In this document: positions 1-10,149 of the stretch, piece by piece
Layout of the letters: the number at the start of each line of letters is the position of its first letter
Position numbering within the stretch: position 1 is the stretch's first letter
Assembly (NCBI GenBank): GCA_963775875.1
Contig: CAVZKP010000014.1
Span: forward strand, 424,930-488,929
Direction of reading: 5' to 3'
DNA from: AP-15 sp963775875
GTDB taxonomy: Bacteria; Pseudomonadota; Alphaproteobacteria; ATCC43930; CGMCC-115725
DNA length: 64,000 bases
Translations under genes and position numbers: made by a program
Notes under the pieces: model-generated
Told to the model about the DNA's origin: nothing
The model's database searches: none
The model's input: the letters and a program-made list of their open reading frames with translations, nothing else

Positions 1-2152
1 TCAACCCCGGGGGCCGGGTCTCCACTCTCCCGCGATGCGGGAGAGTGTGCCGAACACGGCGAGGCTGGTGAAGGTAGCTCGCTCGACGCACCGCGCTCTC
101 GGCGGGTGCGGCTGATCACCGAGGCGATGCGCCCGGCGAACACAACCGATGCCTGGCGCGGACTGGAGCCGCTGCCCGCCGATGCCCTTGTCGGGCTCAG
201 CCGTTACGATTGCGCCGGCGCGCATGAGGAAGCGCTGACCATCGCGCTGCTATTGCGCCGCAAGCTCGAAACCCCCGGCGCCACTGCCGCGCTGGTCACC
301 CCCGACCGCGCGCTCGCTCGTCGGGTCGCGGCCGAATTGCGCCGCTGGGATATCGAGATCGACGATTCGGCCGGTCTGCCGTTGAACCGTACGCCGCCGG
401 GCGTATTTCTGCGCCTGGTACTCGATCTTGCTGCGAGCGGCTTGGCCCCGGTGCCGTTGCTGGCTGCGCTGAAGCACCCGCTGGCCGCCGGCGGGTTGGC
501 CCCGGTCGGCTTTCGCGACCTGACCCGAGCGCTCGAAGCGGCGATCCTGGGGCCGCGCCCCTCGCCCGGCTTTGCCGGCCTCAGAAAGGCTCTCGGCCTC
601 GACACCAGGCTGGTCCGCTTTGCCGACCTGCTCGAAATCCTGCCTCGGCAGCCTGCCGAATCTGCTCGCGGTCGATGCGGTCCCACTCGCCCGCCTGGTC
701 GCCGCGCATGTCGAGGCGGCCGAACGCCTGGCGGCGACCGACACAGAAGCCGGCCGCGCGCGGCTGTGGCGCGAAGCCGCGGGCGACACCGCGGCCCACT
801 TTTGCCACGAACTGATCGATGCCGCCGGCGATTTCCCGTCGCTTTCCGGCCGTCATTACCCGGCATTGTTCGAGGCGCTTGCTGCTGGCGTCGCCGTCCG
901 CCCGGCCTATGGCCGCCATCCGCGGCTGGCGATCTGGGGGCTTGTCGAGGCGCGGCTGCAGCAAGCCGACCTCGTCGTTCTCGGCGGGCTCAACGAAGGC
1001 ACCTGGCCTGGCCCGGCCACGCACGACCCGTGGATGTCGCGACAGATGCGGCGCGAGTTCGAGATCGCCGTACCGGAGCGGGCGATCGGCATCGCCGCGC
1101 ATGATTTCACCCAGGCCATCGCGGCGCCGGAAGTCGCGCTGACCCGCGCCGCGCGCAGCGCAGGGGTGCCGACCGTCCCGTCGCGCTGGCTGCTGCGCTT
1201 CGACACGGTATTGCGCGCGGTCGGCCTTGACGGTGCGCTTGGGCCGGATGCAGAGGTGCAGGCCGCCGGCCTGCTGCTCGATGCCGCCGAATATCAACCG
1301 CCGCCACCGCCCGAGCCGCGCCCGCCGCTCGCCGCTCGACCGCGACGGCTGTCGGTGACCCAGGTGGAGACCTGGCTCGGCGACCCCTACGCGATCTATG
1401 CCCGTCATATTCTGAACCTGAGGGCGCTGGACGAGCTTGACGCCGATCCCGGACGCGCCGATCTCGGCATCCGCATTCATGAGGCGCTCGCCGAATTCGT
1501 CCACCGCTATCCGCGCGAGCTGCCAGGGGACGCCGCCGAACGACTGCTGATGATCGGCCGCAAGGCCTTTGGGCCGGTGTTGTCGCGCCCTGGCGCCTGG
1601 GCCTTCTGGTGGCCGCGTTTCGAACGCATCGTGCGATGGCTGGTGGCCGAGGAGGAGACGCATCGTGTGGCGATCGTCGAAAGCTCGAGCGAATGCGACG
1701 GCCTGCTGACCCTGCACGGGCCTGGCGGGCCGTTCGAATTGACCGCCACAGCCGACCGGATCGACCGGCTTACCTCGGGCGGCTTTCTGCTAGTCGATTA
1801 TAAGACTGGTGCGGTGCCGACTAGGCGGAGAATACAGGCTGGGTTCGCGCCACAGTTGCCGCTCGAAGGCGCGATCCTGCGCGACGGCAGCTTTGGCACG
1901 CTAAGCGGTACGGTTTCGGGGCTCGAATATTGGCGGCTCGGCGGCGGCGATCCTGCCGGTGAACGTTGCCTGATCGACGATGGGAACCCGGCCGCGCTGG
2001 TCGACCGCGCGATCGGTCGGCTGCAGGCATTGATCGAACGTTTCGACGATCCCGCGACCCCTTATCTCGCGACGCCGGTTCAGGAATGGGAGCCACGTTT
2101 TTCTGATTATCGCCATCTCGAACGGGTGGACCGCAGCGAGGCCGAGGAATGA
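1..2152 (+). pseudogene. addB: Double-strand break repair protein AddB, 3' part, frameshifted
   Basis: AddB is the partner of the AddA helicase-nuclease in RecBCD-like end resection. The frame is open from the first base of the window, so the gene starts upstream. A frameshift near 640-665 moves the reading from frame 1 to frame 2; the second part runs on to the stop at 2152. The C-terminal PD-(D/E)XK nuclease domain is visible: an ADRIDRL segment followed by LLVDYKTG at about 1750-1810 and QLPLEGAIL shortly after. The stop overlaps the addA start by ATGA, indicating translational coupling. A perfect palindrome at 23-47 sits in the open frame. The frameshift may be a sequencing indel, since addA beside it is intact. 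Confidence 0.88.
23..47. repeat. Short palindrome within the addB frame
   Basis: Two perfect 11-base arms (CACTCTCCCGC and GCGGGAGAGTG) are separated by GAT. The palindrome keeps the addB reading frame open and adds residues in what looks like a linker before the conserved RRVRLITEAMRP segment. It resembles dispersed palindromic repeats of alphaproteobacterial genomes, but only one copy is in this window. Confidence 0.6.
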
Positions 2153-5100
2153 GCGCTGCAGCGGAAACCGCGCGGCGGGCCGCGGGGCCACGCAGCTCGG
2201 TCTGGGTATCCGCCTCAGCCGGGACCGGCAAAACCACGGTGCTGACCGAGCGACTATTGCGGCTGATGCTCGACGGCACGGATCCGGCGCGGCTGTTGTG
2301 CCTGACCTTTACCCGCGCCGCCGCCGCCGAGATGGCGAACCGGCTCGACGCCGAACTCGCCCGCTGGGCCACGATGCCGCCCGGCGCGCTGACCCAGCGG
2401 CTGGTGGCGCTGACCGGGCAGTTTCCCGACGAGACCTCGATCGCTCGCGCACGCCAGCTTTTCGCCCGGGTTCTCGATACTCCGGGCGGGATCAAGATCG
2501 CGACGATCCACGCCTTCTGCCAGACCCTGCTGCGACGCTTTCCGCTCGAAGCTGGGGTGTCGCCGGAATTCGCCGTGATCGAGGAGCGCGGTGCTGGGGA
2601 GGCGCTGGCTGAGGCCGCCCAGAAGGTGATCCTCGCCGCACGCGACGGGCACGACCCGGCCCTCGCCGAGGCGCTCGCCATCGTCGCCGACCATGCTGCC
2701 GAGGAGCGCTTTGCGGTGCTGATGGGGGCGCTTGCCAGCGAGCGCGGCAAGCTGCGCCGGGCCTTGGCCGAGGGCCATGCCGCCCTGCGCCAAAAGCTGT
2801 CGGCAGCGCTGGGCGTGTCACTCGAGGCGACTGCCGAGAGCTTGACCGCCGAATTCTGCGCTGCCGGTGCTGGTGACGAAGCCGGATTGCGCGCCGCCGC
2901 GGCGGCCCTTGCCGCCGGGTCGCCCGCCGACTGCAAACGTGGTGCGGTGATCGCCGCTTGGTGCGCGCAGCCGCAACACCGAAGCGCGATGCTCGCAGCC
3001 TGCGCATGCGTCTATCTGACCGAGAAGGGCGAGGTTCGAGAAACGCTGATCACCAAACCCGCGGCCACCAAAGCCGTCTGCGATGCCAGAGCCATCCTCG
3101 CCGCGGAGGCCGAGCGGCTGCAAGGGCTGCGGGAGGCGCGGGCCGCGATAGCATTGCGCGAGGCGACCTGCGCCCTCGCCCGCCTCGGCGAGGCGCTATT
3201 GCACGCCTATGACGAAGGCAAAAGGCTCGCCGGCGCACTCGATTTCGACGATCTGGTGCTGGCCGCGCGCGACCTGTTGCGGCGCCCGGGGGTGGCGCCC
3301 TGGGTGTTGTTCAAGCTCGACGGCGGTCTCGACCACATCCTGATCGACGAGGCGCAGGACACCAACCCCGAGCAATGGGAGATCGTGGCTGCGCTGGCCG
3401 AAGAATTCTTCGCCGGCGAGGGCGCGCGCGACCGGATCCGCACGGTCTTTGCCGTTGGCGACGCGAAACAGTCAATCTTCAGCTTTCAACGCGCCGACCC
3501 GCGCACCTTTGCCCAGATGCGGCAGCATTTTCAGGAACGGGTGACCAACGCCAACCAGGATTGGCAGATCCTGCCGCTCGACATCTCGTTCCGCTCGACC
3601 GAACCGGTGCTGCGCGCCGTCGATGCGATCTTTCGCCAGCCCGCGGCGCGGGATGGGGTCGCGCTCGACAACAGCGAGATCCGCCATTTCGCCGCCCGCG
3701 CCGGGCATGCCGGGTTGGTCGAGCTGTGGCCGCCGGTCGTGCCGGAACCAGACGACGAACCCGATCCGGAGGCGTTGCCGGTCGCCCGACGCCGGGTGGT
3801 CGAACCTTATGCCCGGCTTGCCCGAGCCATCGCGGCCAGGATCAGGCATTGGCTCGACAGCGGAGAGCGGCTGGCGGCGCGCGGGCGCCCGCTGCGCCCC
3901 GGCGACATCATGGTGCTGGTGCGCCGTCGCGACCAATTCGTCGGCGAGTTGCTGCGTGCGCTCAAGCAAGCCCGCATCCCGGTCGCCGGCGCCGATCGCC
4001 TGGTCCTGACCGCACAATTGGCAGTACAGGATCTGGCCGCTCTCGGCCGGTTTCTGCTGTTCCCCGAGGATGATCTGACCCTCGCCACAGTGCTGAAAGG
4101 GCCGCTTTTCGATATTGACGAAAATGCTCTTTTTGATTTGTGCCACGGCCGCGGCAAGGAGAAATTGTGGAATCGGCTGCGCGCCCGCGCCGGGTCGGGC
4201 GCCGAACTGAGCCGCGCTGCCGAGCATCTTTCGGCGTGGCTGGCGCGGGTCGATTTCGTCCCGCCTTACGAGCTTTACGCCGAGATTCTCGGCGCCGAGG
4301 GCGGCCGGCAAGCCCTGCTCCGCCGGCTCGGCCCCGAGGCCGAAGACCCGATCGAGGAATTCCTCGGGCTGGCGCTCGCCTACGAGCGCGAGCATGTGCC
4401 GTCATTGCAAGGCTTTCTGCGTTGGCTCGTCGCCGGCGATACCGAGGTCAAGCGCGATTTCGCCGCGCGCCGCCGCGACGAGGTCCGTATCCTGACGGTA
4501 CACGGCGCCAAGGGGCTCGAAGCGCCGGTCGTCTTTCTGCCGGATACGATGGCCGTGCCGGATCAAAAGGTGGCGCTGCTGTGGACCGAGCCTGGCGAAT
4601 TGCCGCTGTGGAAGCCTCCGGGCGATCACATCGCCGCGTTCTACCGCGCCGAAAAGACCGCCTGGCGCGATCGCCAGCTGGAGGAATATCGCCGCCTGCT
4701 CTATGTCGGCCTGACCCGGGCGCAGGACCAACTCTATATCTGCGGCTGGCAGACCCGCCGGGCGCCGTCGGAGGTCTGCTGGCACACCCTCTGTCGGGCC
4801 GGGCTCGCTGGAACTGCCCAACCCTTCGCCTTCGATATGACGGCGCTGATCGACGGTGACGGCTGGTTGGGCGAAGGACTGCGGCTGGAAAACGCGCAGA
4901 CCGCGCCGCCACTCCGTGAACCGGTTTTAGAAGAGGCGAGCGCAGCGGCGCTGCCGGCTTGGGCGACGGCGCCGCCGCCCAAAGAGCCCGACCCGCCGCG
5001 GCCATTGTTCCCGTCACGGCCGGACGGCGACGAGCCGCCGACCTTGTCGCCACTGGCGTTTGGCGGCCGCGATCGGTTCAAGCGCGGGCTGCTGGTCCAT

Positions 5101-5565
5101 CGGCTGTTGCAAAGTCTACCCGAACTACCGCAAGCCGAACGCGACCCGGCGGCCCGGCGCTTTCTAGCATTACCGACCCACGGCCTCACCATCGACGAGC
5201 AAGACGAGATCTGCCACGAGACTCTGGCAGTGCTTGGCCATTCCGACTTCGGGGCTCTGTTCGGCCCGGATTCGCAAGCCGAGGTGCCGCTCGTGGGTCT
5301 CGTCGGTCGGCACGCGCTGTCAGGGCAGATCGACCGCCTCGTCGTCAGCCCCGACCAGGTGCTGATCGTCGACTACAAGACAACGCGCCCGGTGCCGGCG
5401 AGCGATGCCGAGGTAGCGCCGCTCTATCTACGCCAACTGGCGATCTATCGCGCCGCACTCGCCCGGATCTATCCCGGCCGCAACATTCGCTGCGCCCTTC
5501 TATGGACGCAAGGGCCGCTGCTGATGCCGATCAGTCCCGAGCGGCTCGCAGCACACCCGCCCTGA
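2149..5565 (+). CDS. addA: Double-strand break repair helicase AddA
   Basis: AddA is the UvrD/Rep-type 3'-5' helicase and nuclease of the AddAB complex, which processes broken DNA ends for RecA recombination. The 1138-residue length fits the alphaproteobacterial family. Visible motifs, in order: Walker A SASAGTGKTT at residues 21-30, Walker B LIDEAQDTN near 400, VGDAKQSIFSFQRAD near 437, LTVHGAKGLEAPVVF near 780, RLLYVGLTRAQDQLY near 850, and a C-terminal nuclease signature GQIDRL...LIVDYKT near 1059-1078. The start overlaps the addB stop (ATGA). The gene appears intact, unlike addB. Confidence 0.95.
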   Translation: MSAAAETARRAAGPRSSVWVSASAGTGKTTVLTERLLRLMLDGTDPARLLCLTFTRAAAAEMANRLDAELARWATMPPGALTQRLVALTGQFPDETSIARARQLFARVLDTPGGIKIATIHAFCQTLLRRFPLEAGVSPEFAVIEERGAGEALAEAAQKVILAARDGHDPALAEALAIVADHAAEERFAVLMGALASERGKLRRALAEGHAALRQKLSAALGVSLEATAESLTAEFCAAGAGDEAGLRAAAAALAAGSPADCKRGAVIAAWCAQPQHRSAMLAACACVYLTEKGEVRETLITKPAATKAVCDARAILAAEAERLQGLREARAAIALREATCALARLGEALLHAYDEGKRLAGALDFDDLVLAARDLLRRPGVAPWVLFKLDGGLDHILIDEAQDTNPEQWEIVAALAEEFFAGEGARDRIRTVFAVGDAKQSIFSFQRADPRTFAQMRQHFQERVTNANQDWQILPLDISFRSTEPVLRAVDAIFRQPAARDGVALDNSEIRHFAARAGHAGLVELWPPVVPEPDDEPDPEALPVARRRVVEPYARLARAIAARIRHWLDSGERLAARGRPLRPGDIMVLVRRRDQFVGELLRALKQARIPVAGADRLVLTAQLAVQDLAALGRFLLFPEDDLTLATVLKGPLFDIDENALFDLCHGRGKEKLWNRLRARAGSGAELSRAAEHLSAWLARVDFVPPYELYAEILGAEGGRQALLRRLGPEAEDPIEEFLGLALAYEREHVPSLQGFLRWLVAGDTEVKRDFAARRRDEVRILTVHGAKGLEAPVVFLPDTMAVPDQKVALLWTEPGELPLWKPPGDHIAAFYRAEKTAWRDRQLEEYRRLLYVGLTRAQDQLYICGWQTRRAPSEVCWHTLCRAGLAGTAQPFAFDMTALIDGDGWLGEGLRLENAQTAPPLREPVLEEASAAALPAWATAPPPKEPDPPRPLFPSRPDGDEPPTLSPLAFGGRDRFKRGLLVHRLLQSLPELPQAERDPAARRFLALPTHGLTIDEQDEICHETLAVLGHSDFGALFGPDSQAEVPLVGLVGRHALSGQIDRLVVSPDQVLIVDYKTTRPVPASDAEVAPLYLRQLAIYRAALARIYPGRNIRCALLWTQGPLLMPISPERLAAHPP

Positions 5566-5757
5566 CGCCAGCCGCGCGCTGCGCTCGATTCAAACCTTGA
5601 TATCTTGGGGCAGCATCTTGATGGCTAACCCCTCACCCAAGCGCCTTGCCCGAGATCGTCGCAAGCATCCACGCCCTGGTTCACCGGACCCAGCACCCGC
5701 CTTGACGCCGCTTTTTCACTACCTCTAATGTCTGAAGGGCCTTTTTGGAGAAAAGCA

Positions 5758-6078
5758 ATGAAGCCGACCGCCGTCACCGACAGCAGCTTCGATAAGGACG
5801 TGCTTCACGCCGAGGGGCCGGTTCTAGTCGATTTTTGGGCCGAATGGTGCGGCCCATGCAAGATGATCGCCCCGTTTCTCGAAGATCTTGCCGCCGACAA
5901 GGCCGGCAAGCTGAGCATTGCCAAGGTCAATATCGACGAGAACCCGCAATCGCCGATGAAATACGGTATCCGCAGCATCCCGACGATGATCCTGTTCAAA
6001 GCCGGCCAGGTTGCCGCCACCAAGATCGGGGCGCTGCCCAAGAGCAAGCTTTATGAATGGGTCAACTCGGTACTGTGA
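5758..6078 (+). CDS. trxA: Thioredoxin
   Basis: A cytoplasmic thiol-disulfide reductase of 106 residues, the normal family size. The WCGPC active site is at about residues 30-34, and the cis-proline segment RSIPTMILF is near residue 75. I chose ATG 5758 over an in-frame ATG at 5728 because TGGAGAAAA lies at ribosome-binding distance and the thioredoxin fold starts just after it. It follows addA by about 190 bases, an order common in alphaproteobacteria. Those bases hold no other gene that I can see. Confidence 0.95.
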   Translation: MKPTAVTDSSFDKDVLHAEGPVLVDFWAEWCGPCKMIAPFLEDLAADKAGKLSIAKVNIDENPQSPMKYGIRSIPTMILFKAGQVAATKIGALPKSKLYEWVNSVL

Positions 6079-6232
6079 TCGGCGGACATCCCAATTGGAC
6101 CAGATTTGAGGGCGGCCCACCAAGCGGAACCGAGTTAGAGGCTCGCCGGCGGTCATTGCCTACAAAAGATAAAATCGCAGACGCGGACTTGGCCGTTGCT
6201 CTGAAACGCTGGCCAATTGCCGGCGCCTCGCT

Positions 6233-7281
6233 TAGCTGTGAGCTTTCATTAGGTTGTCCATCCGGTCCGGACCGAGGAAGCTGAGGTTGCGAAGCTTCAG
6301 TGATCTCACGGGGGACCGGATGAACGTCCATAAGAATGCCCGTCTGACGCCGCACAGTCGAGCCGAGCTGGTGCGTCGCGTGCTGGTTGAGGGCCAGGCG
6401 CCCAAGGCGGTGGCCACCGCCTTCGGGGTGAGCGCCAAGACGGTGCGCAAGTGGGTCGAGCGCTTTCCGCCGCGGGCGCCGCCGGGCCTCGAGGATCGTT
6501 CGTCGCGACCGCATCGCGCTTTACCGGCCAACCCCCACGGCAACCGCCGAGCGGATCGAGCGCGCTGCGCCGCCAGCGCTGGACCGGCAAGCAGATCGCC
6601 AAGGCAGACCGGCGTCTCGCCGGCTACGGTCAGCCGGGTGCTCGGGCGGCGCGGCCTTAGCCGGATGCGCGATCTGGAGCCGGCCGCGCCGGTGATCCGC
6701 TACGAGCGCAAGCAGCCCGGCGAGCTGATCCATCTCGACATCAAGAAGCTCGGCCGCTTCGACCGGGTCGGCCACCGCATCACCGGCGATCGCACCGGCC
6801 AAAGCAACAGCCGCGGCATCGGCTGGGAGTTCGTCCACGTCTGCCATCGACGACGCCTCGCGCGTGGCCTTCAGCCAGGTCATGCCCGACGAGAAGAAAG
6901 AGAGCGCCGTCGCCTTCCTGAAGGCGGCCTTCGCCTACTACAAGAGCCTCGGCGTCACCGTCGCCCGGGTGATGACCGACAACGGCTCATGCTACAAGGC
7001 GTTCGACTTCCGCGACACCTGCCGCGATCGTAGGCCTCAAGCACATCCGCACCAGGCCCTACACGCCGAAGACCAACGGCAAGGCCGAGCGCTTCATCCA
7101 AACCGCGCTCAGGGAATGGGCCTTACGCCCAGGCCTATCCCACCTCAGACCATCGCGCCGCCGAGCTGCCCGTCTGGCTGCATCGATACAACTGGCATCG
7201 ACCACACGGCGGGATAAAATCCCAAACACCAATCAGCCGCCTCGGCCTCGCTGAGGACAACCTATTGAGGCTCAACAGCTA
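6233..7281 (+). mobile_element. Decayed IS481-family insertion sequence
   Basis: The element is about 1.05 kb, the right size for IS481. Related 27-base ends lie at 6233-6259 and 7255-7281 in inverted orientation; both start TAGCTGT and end TAGGTTGTCC, differing in the middle. The transposase inside is broken. It inserted 154 bases after trxA and directly abuts a CRISPR-like repeat on its right. Confidence 0.8.
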
Positions 7282-7282
7282 G
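6320..7282 (+). pseudogene. IS481-family transposase, multiple frameshifts
   Basis: The N-terminus (MNVHKNARLTPHSRAELVRR) carries the helix-turn-helix typical of IS481 transposases, with GVSAKTVRKWVERF after it. The frame then breaks: the DDE integrase core continues in another frame around 6864-7020 (VTVARVMTDNGSCYKAFDF). It shifts again to encode RTRPYTPKTNGKAERFIQT and HRYNWHRPHGGIKS. The stop at 7280-7282 runs just past the right terminal repeat. At least three shifts make it inactive. Confidence 0.85.
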
Positions 7283-7374
7283 CCGCCCCCTCACGGGGGC
7301 GCGGATCGAAACATCCTGTGGGCAATACAGGATTGGGGCCTGCCCGGTCGCCCCCTCACGGGGGCGCGGATTGC
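7282..7374. CRISPR. Two-repeat CRISPR relic, type I-C-like repeat
   Basis: Two repeats, about 7282-7312 and 7347-7373, share GCCCCCTCACGGGGGCGCGG and are followed by ATCGAAAC in the first and ATTG in the second. They are 34 bases apart, the spacer length expected for type I-C. The repeat form (GTCGCCCCC...GGGGGCGCGGATTGAAAC) matches the type I-C repeat class as I know it. The first copy abuts the IS481 right end and the second is cut off where the IS21-like sequence begins. No cas gene is present. It could alternatively be a duplicated palindromic repeat. Confidence 0.55.
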
Positions 7375-7375
7375 A

Positions 7376-7433
7376 GATCGGCATGGAATAAGGACCCCGT
7401 TTAGGGGGTGATCGGCATCCAATCGGGACCCCC
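7376..7433. repeat. IS21-family left end with direct repeats
   Basis: Two imperfect direct repeats of the form GATCGGCAT..AAT..GGACCCC occur at about 7376-7398 and 7410-7433, just before the istA-like frame. IS21-family ends characteristically carry several such internal repeats. The start of the element lies within or next to the second CRISPR-like repeat. Confidence 0.5.
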
Positions 7434-7467
7434 CTGGCGACGGATCCACAGTGGCTTCCATGGGGAC

Positions 7468-7831
7468 ATGGGGGCCGGGGCGAGGATGCTGGTGGTGGAG
7501 ACGATCGCGAAGATCCGACGCGCGTATTTTGTGCAGAAGAAGCCGATCAAGGCGATCTGCCGTGAGTATCGCCTGTCGCGCAAAGTGGTCCGTAAAATCA
7601 TTCGCTCCAAGGCAACCGAGTTTCACTACGAGCGCGGGCGACAACCCTTGCCCCGGATCGATCTGTGGCGGGACCAGCTCGACGGAATGCTGCTTGCTAA
7701 CGAGCGCAGGCAGAGGCGTGAGCGGCTGACCTTGATACGGATCTTCGAGGAGTTGCGCGGGCTGGGCTACGAGGGCGGTTACGATTCGGTCCGCCGCTAT
7801 GCCAAGGCGTGGCGGTTGGTGCGCGGAGCGG
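7468..7831 (+). pseudogene. istA: IS21-family transposase IstA, N-terminal fragment
   Basis: About 120 residues of an IstA-like N-terminus survive, including the helix-turn-helix region (IKAICREYRLSRKVVRKII) and the segment after it (FEELRGLGYEGGYDSVRRY). The frame is cut at the end of the IS256-family element, and no downstream istA or istB piece appears on the far side of it, so the rest has been deleted. Start codons at 7468 or 7486 are both possible. Confidence 0.75.
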
Positions 7832-9253
7832 GTCACGTCCGTCAAGGTGGTGGAAATCGGGGTGGAGTTTGAGGTGGCCATTGGTCAGGCGGCCAGGGGT
7901 GGAAGTTTAGCCGGATCGGCGTCGATCGGCGGGGGTGTAAGTTCGGCCATCCCCTCGATCTGCATGTAGCGGCACTGGAGCAGCCATTCGTCGTTCTGCT
8001 CGAGCAGCACGGCGCCGATCAGCCGGGTGATGCTGGCCTCGTTGGGAAAGATGCCGACGACGTCCGCCCGCCGTTTGACTTCTTTGTTCAGGCGTTCCAA
8101 CGGATTGGTTGAGTGCAATTTGGTGCGGTGCTGGGCCGGGAAGGCGAGGTAGGCGAGCACGTCGTGCTCGCTGTCGTCCATCAGCGCGGCCAGCTGGGCC
8201 AGCGCGCCGCGCAGTTGGTCGGCGACGTGCCGCCAGGTCTGGTGCGCAGCTTCCTCATTGGCTTGCAGGAAGGCCTGGCGGATCGCGGCGGCGACCATGG
8301 TGTGCTGGCCCTTGGGCACGTGCGCCAGGGCGTTGCGCATCCAGTGCACGCGGCACCGTTGCCAGGTCGCGCCGAGCACGCGGGTGATCGCGTGGCGCAA
8401 GCCGTCGTGGGCGTCGGAGATCACCAGCTTGACGCCCTTGAGGCCGCGCTTGACCAGGCCCTTGAGGAAAGCCGACCAGAACGGTTCGGCTTCGGACGGG
8501 CCGAGACCCAGGCCGACGATCTCGCGCCGGCCTTCGGTCGTGACCGCCACGGCGATTATCGCAGCGACCGAGACGATGCGACCGCCATCGCGGACCTTGA
8601 GGTAGGTGGCGTCGAGCCAGAGATATGGCCATTCGCCGTCGATCGGCCGGTCGAGGAAAGCATTGACCCGCTCGTCGATGTCCTTGCAGAGCTTTGAGAC
8701 TTGGCTTTTCGAGATGCCGGACAGGCCCATCGCCTGCACCAGCTCGTCGACCCGCCGGGTCGAGACGCCGCCGATCCAGGCCTCCTGGATGACCGTGACC
8801 AGCGCCTTCTCGGCGGTCTTGCGCGGCTCCAGGAAGGGCGGGAAGTAGGAGCCCTGGCGCAGCTTGGGGATGCGCAAGCTCAGCGGACCGAGCCGGGTAT
8901 CAAGGCTGCGGTCGCGGTAACCGTTGCGGTAATTGAGGCGTTCGGCCGAGCGTTCGTGCCGGCCGGCGCCGATCAGGCCTTCGACATCGGCTTCCATCAG
9001 GATTTGCAGCACCGCCTCCGCAACGGCTCGCAGGAAATCGCCGTCGCCGCTCTTCTGCGGCAGTTCGACCAGCGCCATTCTCTCATCGGTCATCGGGCCC
9101 TCGGTCAGCTTGGGGTGAAGTCTCGCAACTCCACCTTAGCCGGCCTTCCCGATGACCACCCGTCGCTCACGCGCGCGCCGAGCTCCATGTTATGGGGCAT
9201 TGCGCCCGGCGCGCGCTCACCACCGAATTTCCACCACCACCGCGGACGCTAAC
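7832..9253 (-). mobile_element. IS256-family insertion sequence, copy 1
   Basis: A 1422-bp element defined by comparison with the second copy at 56327-57749. The ends are imperfect inverted repeats (GTCACGTCCGTCAAGGTGG at one end, GTTAGCGTCCGCGG at the other). It encodes one intact transposase. The 9 bases outside each end do not match (GCGGAGCGG versus GGCCTCAGC), so a target duplication is missing. The flanks are halves of unrelated genes, istA and a helicase, which suggests rearrangement or deletion at this site. Confidence 0.85.
7885..9093 (-). CDS. IS256-family (Mutator-type) transposase
   Basis: A 402-residue transposase. Catalytic DDE positions are visible in LWLDATYLKVRDGG, ISDAHDGLRHAI and STNPLERLNKEVKRR. 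The N-terminal GRHERSAERLNYRNGYRDR segment is typical of the family. The frame is intact from ATG 9093 to the stop near the element's left end, so this copy could be active. It is about 95 percent identical by eye to the copy at 56488-57696; the main difference is around residue 300 (NEEAAHQ versus TAEAAHQ). Confidence 0.93.
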   Translation of the reverse strand: MTDERMALVELPQKSGDGDFLRAVAEAVLQILMEADVEGLIGAGRHERSAERLNYRNGYRDRSLDTRLGPLSLRIPKLRQGSYFPPFLEPRKTAEKALVTVIQEAWIGGVSTRRVDELVQAMGLSGISKSQVSKLCKDIDERVNAFLDRPIDGEWPYLWLDATYLKVRDGGRIVSVAAIIAVAVTTEGRREIVGLGLGPSEAEPFWSAFLKGLVKRGLKGVKLVISDAHDGLRHAITRVLGATWQRCRVHWMRNALAHVPKGQHTMVAAAIRQAFLQANEEAAHQTWRHVADQLRGALAQLAALMDDSEHDVLAYLAFPAQHRTKLHSTNPLERLNKEVKRRADVVGIFPNEASITRLIGAVLLEQNDEWLLQCRYMQIEGMAELTPPPIDADPAKLPPLAA

Positions 9254-9339
9254 GGCCTCAGCTCGCCCGTGGTCGTAATTGCGGGGTGCATTGAAAGGCT
9301 GCTGCCAGCAGCGCCAGACCGCGCGATAAGTCTCCGCAG

Positions 9340-9585
9340 GAGCAACAGGCCGACCTTGAAGAGCAGCGCCGACTTTTATATGTTGGCCTTACTCGGGTGA
9401 AGGCAGCGCCAAAGTCAAACCAACCCGGCGTCCTGCTTCTGACTTACAGCCGCGCCATGACACTCGCCGACGCGATGCAATCCGGTATTACCCCGGCTCG
9501 GGTCAGCTACGGCGACGCGTTTGTCAACGCCAGCCGTTTCATTCGCGAACTCGGCCCTAGCGCGCCGCGACCCCAAGCCGGGTGA
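9340..9585 (+). pseudogene. UvrD/PcrA-like helicase, C-terminal fragment
   Basis: An open frame of about 80 residues starts after the IS256 end and reads EEQRRLLYVGLTRVK, then LLLTYSRAMTLADAMQSGI and NASRFIRELGP. The first is the helicase motif VI region of superfamily I enzymes; the rest matches C-termini of small UvrD-like helicases in this lineage. The N-terminal part is absent from the window. Its loss is probably linked to the IS256 insertion or a deletion beside it. Confidence 0.7.
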
Positions 9586-9741
9586 CGGAATATAACGTGG
9601 TCATTTTGCTAGGCTTCATGCGGTCGGCGCAGCTCGGAGCAGCTCACATAAGATCCGATCGAGCGCGTACAGCTTTAGCGCAACCTAACGTCCTTTCCTC
9701 AGATCGGGGGCGGCGATCTACCAAACTGGTTGTCCGGTCCC

Positions 9742-9996
9742 TCACTCCGAGCGCCGCCGCAACCGGACTCCTCTGCCGCCCCCCGAACTGACCGCCCCCT
9801 CGTTGATGAACTCGACGCCGGCCGCTTCCAGCGCGGCCATGACCCTCGTCAGGCTCTCGATCACCCCGCGGACGGTGCCGTTGCTCGCTTCCATCCGCTG
9901 AATCGTCGGCAGAGATACCCCCGATGCCTCGGCCAAGGCTTTTTGCTCCATGCCCACAAGCGCCCGGGCCGCCTTCATTTGGGCTGCAGTGAGCAA
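9742..9996 (-). CDS. Small XRE-type helix-turn-helix regulator
   Basis: An 84-residue DNA-binding protein. The helix-turn-helix is EQKALAEASGVSLPTIQRMEA, followed by a short C-terminal helix (LTRVMAALEAAGVEFINE), the usual layout of one-domain Cro/CI-like regulators in alphaproteobacteria. I placed the start at TTG 9996 because GGAGAGG lies 4 bases upstream and homologous proteins begin with L/M-TxAQ. A longer frame starts at TTG 10014. It sits between mobile DNA and the hyf cluster; whether it regulates the cluster is unknown. Confidence 0.75.
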   Translation of the reverse strand: MLTAAQMKAARALVGMEQKALAEASGVSLPTIQRMEASNGTVRGVIESLTRVMAALEAAGVEFINEGAVSSGGGRGVRLRRRSE

Positions 9997-10149
9997 TGCC
10001 CCTCTCCAACACAAGTTGATGGCACGTCAGGGAGGCGGTGCGATCCTCCTGATGGCTCACACATCATGCCTGATTTGCTGATCATGTCTCAAGCATCACG
10101 ATCCCGATCTTCTCCCGTTCGATGTCGTCAAGCCCGATGCCGATTCGCT

